From positions 1 through 7,004 of the forward strand of contig CAMQOJ010000221.1 in NCBI GenBank assembly GCA_947003375.1: 7,004 nucleotides of DNA, given 5' to 3'. The stretch's first letter is position 1. Each line of letters starts with the position of its first letter. Positions 4,970 through 7,004 of this stretch are shown piece by piece. The translations under genes were made by a program, and so were the position numbers. The notes under the pieces were generated by a model. The model saw only the letters and a program-made list of their open reading frames with translations, was not told where the DNA came from and did not search any database. The stretch comes from an uncultured Lachnospiraceae bacterium. GTDB lineage: Bacteria > Bacillota > Clostridia > Lachnospirales > Lachnospiraceae.

Positions 4970-6262
4970 TCACCCAGGCTCCGAAATCCGTGACACCCCC
5001 ACATAGATTTCCGAAATTTCATACCAGGTAGGATAATCCGTAATTCCGGTCTGGGGTAGATTAAAGATTCTCTGGAATGTCCGCACCGCATTTGCGGTGG
5101 CGGGCCCGTAAATCCCGTCCGCGGTAATCGTGGGGATGGCAGGGTAGTTCCTGGCGATACGGTTCAACTGGGTCTGGAGCTGCCTGACCTTGTCGCCGGA
5201 GGAGCCCACGGTCAGGTCGTACCCGGGCCAGGAGGAGGGCACCCCGGAGATGATCTGCGCCGTATTGATATACATATCGTTTCCATAATAATACCGTATG
5301 ATTTCAATGGCCGAATACCCTTCCTCGCCCAGGTACATTGAGCCCCACTGGCTCAAGCCGTTGCAGGTGACCCTGCGCCCGTCGCAGTAGGCGGTGAAGA
5401 TGGGCTGGCGTACCCCGGGCCTTGAAAGGTAGTTGGCGAATACCGAATCTACCAGGTAATCGATATTCTCGAAGATGTTCCTGCCGTACACCCATTTCTG
5501 GTCGTAGGCCGTGGAGGAGGTAATGGTGAAGTTGTAGCCTTGATTCCGATACCACTCCGTATACACCCTATTCAGCGTAAACGACTGTATAGCCAGTATA
5601 TTCGCGTAAATCGCGCTCTCCGGCCATGTGGAATAAATCTCGCAGGAAGCCACATTCTTGATGTAATCCTTGTACCGCACCCAGTAATTGGGCGCGGAGG
5701 AGTCCCCCGGCACCCCGTCATGGACAATGACGAACTCCGGAATCACCACGCGGCTCAGGACGATTTCCCCGGTCTCCGCCATAGGCTTGATTTCATCTTC
5801 CGGTATTTTGGGAGGAAAATCACCATACAGGGTGTGGTCCGGTATGACTACAATCTTTTCTTCCTCTTCCGTGGCTGCCAGGGGATTCATCTGCACGGGT
5901 TGGAGAGAGAGCTGGCCCGCCAGGATCTCCGAGCCGGATATGAGCACCGGCTCGTAGTCCGCAGCGGTGACGGTGATGTTGTACTCCGAGTAGGGCTGTA
6001 TCTCGTTCTCCGGCTGCAGGGACAGGTTCAGAGGCGGCGCGGGCAGGTCTGCCACAGGGGTCTGCCCGGAACTGTCGGTGGTCAGTGTCATTAGGGGCAC
6101 GTCAGGCTCTCTGGTGTAGGATATGGTGACGGTGGCGCCTTCCACGGGGACCATCCCGATGGAGGAGACCACGCTGATCTTGATGGTGCCGCTATAAGAA
6201 GCTTCCGTGGTTTCCGGCTCCTGTGCATCGGTTATATTGGCATCGGGTATCATGTCGGGCAT
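4970..6262 (-). CDS. SpoIID-like domain and peptidoglycan-binding domain protein
   Basis: A 430-residue protein from the ATG at 6262. Residues about 24-126 form a carboxypeptidase-regulatory-like beta-sandwich (GTIKISVV, EGATVTI, TDSSGQTP, YNITVTAADYEP). An acidic linker follows. About 190-335 is a SpoIID/LytB-like domain: NVASCEIYSTWPESA, with Glu208 where the SpoIID catalytic glutamate is expected, then ANILAIQSFTLNR, and CNGLSQWGSMYLG near its end. About 351-422 is a PG_binding_1 domain (GSSGDKVRQLQTQLNRI, ADGIYGP, VRTFQRIFNLP). The architecture is typical of clostridial sporulation-linked proteins; cell-wall glycan binding or cleavage during spore formation is inferred. No signal peptide or membrane helix is visible, unlike SpoIID itself, which is membrane-anchored. 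The start at 6280 is also open, but AGAGGA sits five bases before ATG 6262, so I chose that. Confidence 0.85.
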   Translation of the reverse strand: MPDMIPDANITDAQEPETTEASYSGTIKISVVSSIGMVPVEGATVTISYTREPDVPLMTLTTDSSGQTPVADLPAPPLNLSLQPENEIQPYSEYNITVTAADYEPVLISGSEILAGQLSLQPVQMNPLAATEEEEKIVVIPDHTLYGDFPPKIPEDEIKPMAETGEIVLSRVVIPEFVIVHDGVPGDSSAPNYWVRYKDYIKNVASCEIYSTWPESAIYANILAIQSFTLNRVYTEWYRNQGYNFTITSSTAYDQKWVYGRNIFENIDYLVDSVFANYLSRPGVRQPIFTAYCDGRRVTCNGLSQWGSMYLGEEGYSAIEIIRYYYGNDMYINTAQIISGVPSSWPGYDLTVGSSGDKVRQLQTQLNRIARNYPAIPTITADGIYGPATANAVRTFQRIFNLPQTGITDYPTWYEISEIYVGVSRISEPG

Positions 6263-6267
6263 AATCT

Positions 6268-6273
6268 TCCTCT
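6268..6273 (-). promoter_or_regulatory. Ribosome binding site deciding the start at 6262
   Basis: On the minus strand AGAGGA (6273 to 6268) precedes ATG 6262 by five bases. The upstream ATG at 6280 has no purine-rich site before it; its neighbourhood reads CATATGCGCCC. This favours the shorter protein, whose N-terminus is MPDMIPD. Confidence 0.5.
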
Positions 6274-6304
6274 TGCGCATGGGCGCATATGATTCGTTAT
6301 GTTA

Positions 6305-6333
6305 AATATATGCATCGTGGCCTGAAATGTTAC
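6305..6333 (-). promoter_or_regulatory. Possible promoter of the SpoIID-like gene
   Basis: On the minus strand GTAACA (6333-6328) and TATATT (6310-6305) are spaced by 17 bases. Both boxes are only moderate matches to sigma-A. A sporulation sigma factor would be expected from the product, but I could not fit a sigma-E, F, G or K site convincingly. Confidence 0.28.
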
Positions 6334-6342
6334 GCATATCTA

Positions 6343-6371
6343 TTGACTGGCGGGCCGGTTTGGCATATGAT
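6343..6371 (+). promoter_or_regulatory. Sigma-A promoter of the gntR-ABC operon
   Basis: TTGACT (6343-6348) and TATGAT (6366-6371) are separated by exactly 17 bases; each has five of six consensus bases. Transcription should begin near 6378, giving a leader of about 100 bases before the proposed TTG start at 6479. It is divergent from the SpoIID-like gene. Confidence 0.72.
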
Positions 6372-6392
6372 TGTATTATCGAATTGATACAA
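6371..6392 (+). promoter_or_regulatory. Operator-like dyad overlapping the -10 box
   Basis: A 22-base imperfect palindrome has arms TTGTAT (6371-6376) and ATACAA (6387-6392); seven of eleven base pairs match. It begins on the last base of the -10 box and covers the predicted transcription start. A repressor bound here would block RNA polymerase. The adjacent YtrA-type GntR protein is the natural candidate, because regulators of this group usually repress their own transporter operon. Binding is inferred. Confidence 0.45.
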
Positions 6393-6433
6393 CTATGCTC
6401 TGCGGTGATGGGCAGACAGGCCTGTGTCCGAGG

Positions 6434-6463
6434 CATCTGCCTGCAGGGAACGGAGGGCAGATG
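6434..6463 (+). promoter_or_regulatory. Leader hairpin that buries the ATG at 6461
   Basis: CATCTGCC (6434-6441) is the exact reverse complement of GGCAGATG (6456-6463), with a 14-base loop containing most of a GGAGGG sequence. The stem includes the whole ATG at 6461, so in mRNA that start would be occluded, while AGGAGG and TTG 6479 downstream stay free. Confidence 0.5.
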
Positions 6464-6465
6464 AG

Positions 6466-6471
6466 AGGAGG
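6466..6471 (+). promoter_or_regulatory. Ribosome binding site for the TTG start at 6479
   Basis: A perfect AGGAGG (6466-6471) lies seven bases before TTG 6479, the ideal distance. The competing ATG 6461 has GGAGG only four bases upstream and lies in a hairpin stem. Confidence 0.6.
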
Positions 6472-6478
6472 AGGGCTT

Positions 6479-6868
6479 TTGGCTTGGGAGTTAGACAATG
6501 ACAGACCTATTTACGCGCAACTGGTGGAGCGTCTGCAGGTGCAGGTGGTTTCCGGCATTTATCATCCGGGAGGGAAGCTCCCCAGCGTCAGGGAGCTTGC
6601 AGCGGTGGCAGCCGTGAACCCGAACACTATGCAGAAAGCGTTCGCGGAGCTGGAGAAAAGCGGGCTCATCATCACCCAGGGGACCAATGGCAGAGTAGTC
6701 ACGGAGGATGAGCGGCTGATACAGGACATCAAGCAGCAGTTGGCAAAGCGGCATGGAGAAGCCTATTTTTCCGCGATGAAAGGGCTTGGATATACCCGGA
6801 TTCAGGCGGTAGGAATCCTGCAGGATATGGAGGGGAGAGGAGAGGTGGAAGATGAGCGAGCTGATTGA
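6479..6868 (+). CDS. YtrA-type GntR-family transcriptional regulator
   Basis: A 129-residue regulator if translation begins at TTG 6479. The winged helix-turn-helix spans residues about 10-75: PIYAQLVERLQ, then GGKLPSVRELA (31-41), the recognition helix around NPNTMQKAF (47-55), and LEKSGLI leading to the wing. The C-terminal part is only about 50 residues of charged helix, with no FCD or UTRA ligand domain, which is the hallmark of the YtrA subgroup. These short dimeric repressors normally sit first in an operon with ABC transporter genes, as here. Frames from 6371 or 6461 are open, but residues before AWELD look like leader translated by chance (M-R-G-G-G is the ribosome site itself). It overlaps the ABC gene by 17 bases. 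Probable autorepression through the dyad at 6371-6392. The effector is unknown. Confidence 0.88.
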   Translation: MAWELDNDRPIYAQLVERLQVQVVSGIYHPGGKLPSVRELAAVAAVNPNTMQKAFAELEKSGLIITQGTNGRVVTEDERLIQDIKQQLAKRHGEAYFSAMKGLGYTRIQAVGILQDMEGRGEVEDERAD

Positions 6869-7004
6869 GATCCAGGGTCTGACCAAGGCCTATGACGCGC
6901 AGCATGTGGCAGTCAACAATGTCAGCCTGACGCTGCCCCAAATGAAGCTCATGGGGGTGCTGGGGTCCAACGGAAGCGGCAAGACCGCGTCGATGATGCT
7001 TCTG
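6852..7004 (+). CDS. ABC transporter ATP-binding protein, 3'-truncated by window
   Basis: The first 51 residues of an ABC ATPase run to the window edge. The start is ATG 6852 with a purine-rich GAGAGG about nine bases upstream, inside the end of the gntR gene, so translation is probably coupled. The A-loop region TKAYD (residues 11-15; the tyrosine stacks on adenine) is present. The Walker A motif GSNGSGKT lies at 38-45, with Lys44 for phosphate binding. Two positions differ from common sequences: Ala46 follows GKT where Thr or Ser is usual, and Met32 stands where a glycine normally precedes the Walker A strand. The Q-loop, signature and Walker B lie beyond the window. In YtrA-type operons this subunit pairs with a membrane permease; export of a peptide antibiotic or stress-related substrate is one known theme, but nothing here shows the substrate. 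Confidence 0.88.
   Translation, partial: MSELIEIQGLTKAYDAQHVAVNNVSLTLPQMKLMGVLGSNGSGKTASMMLL

Noticed and set aside
5540..6094. Plus-strand open frame of 184 codons opposite the SpoIID-like gene
   Set aside because: Antisense shadow of a well-recognised multidomain protein, with no ribosome site and no family resemblance.
6371..6478. Upstream extension of the gntR reading frame to ATG 6371
   Set aside because: ATG 6371 lies at the promoter -10 box, before the predicted transcription start, and the extra residues do not match GntR proteins.
1..7004. CRISPR array, tRNA, rRNA, or intact insertion sequence
   Set aside because: No regularly spaced direct repeats, no cloverleaf with a T-loop GTTCRA signature, no conserved rRNA segments, and no complete transposase with terminal repeats were seen. 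Only the Rpn remnant is mobile-element-like.

Overview
The window looks like part of a draft or metagenomic contig from a spore-forming member of the Clostridia, most likely a gut Lachnospiraceae. This rests on the Rpn-type nuclease remnant, a Uma2-like fragment, a DUF1186/SEC-C protein, a SpoIID-like/peptidoglycan-binding protein of the clostridial type, a YtrA-type GntR regulator leading into an ABC transporter, and strong GGAGG Shine-Dalgarno (SD) sites. No tool was run, so taxonomy and families are recognised by eye. The first 13 bases are not genomic: they match the end of the Tn5/Nextera mosaic-end adapter, so base 1 is a true contig edge.

Region 1 (16-1761): two co-directional genes, the 5'-truncated end of a DRE-TIM aldolase fused to a Rossmann-like domain, then a HAD phosphatase. 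The pair fits surface-polysaccharide sugar synthesis (aldol condensation followed by dephosphorylation), but the substrate cannot be read from the sequence. Region 2 (1762-2189): a 428-base gap without a convincing gene. It holds a perfect 10-bp hairpin and a promoter with an inverted repeat just before the next unit. Region 3 (2190-3560): a worn accessory stretch. A 71-codon ORF with a Uma2-like start is coupled by an ATGA overlap to a class I methyltransferase, followed by the C-terminal remnant of an Rpn-family nuclease.

Region 4 (3418-4956): a very good extended -10 promoter, a DUF1186/SEC-C gene whose expected ATG reads ATA, and a strong hairpin terminator. Region 5 (4970-6262, minus strand): a convergent SpoIID-like plus peptidoglycan-binding protein with a beta-sandwich-like N-terminal domain and no signal peptide. 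Region 6 (6263-7004): a divergent intergenic region with a consensus-like promoter and an overlapping operator-like dyad, a short YtrA-type GntR repressor probably starting at TTG, and the overlapping start of an ABC ATPase cut by the window end.

I see no clearly new multi-gene system. The most notable points are the ATA start of the DUF1186/SEC-C gene, the Rpn remnant that reads through the promoter of that gene, the fused aldolase/HAD pair, and the competing starts and hairpin in the gntR leader. By eye, the left part is more A+T-rich, with many ATA/AAT/AAA codons, than the right half, which favours CTG/GGC/CCG. This suggests a junction between an acquired polysaccharide region and resident chromosome.
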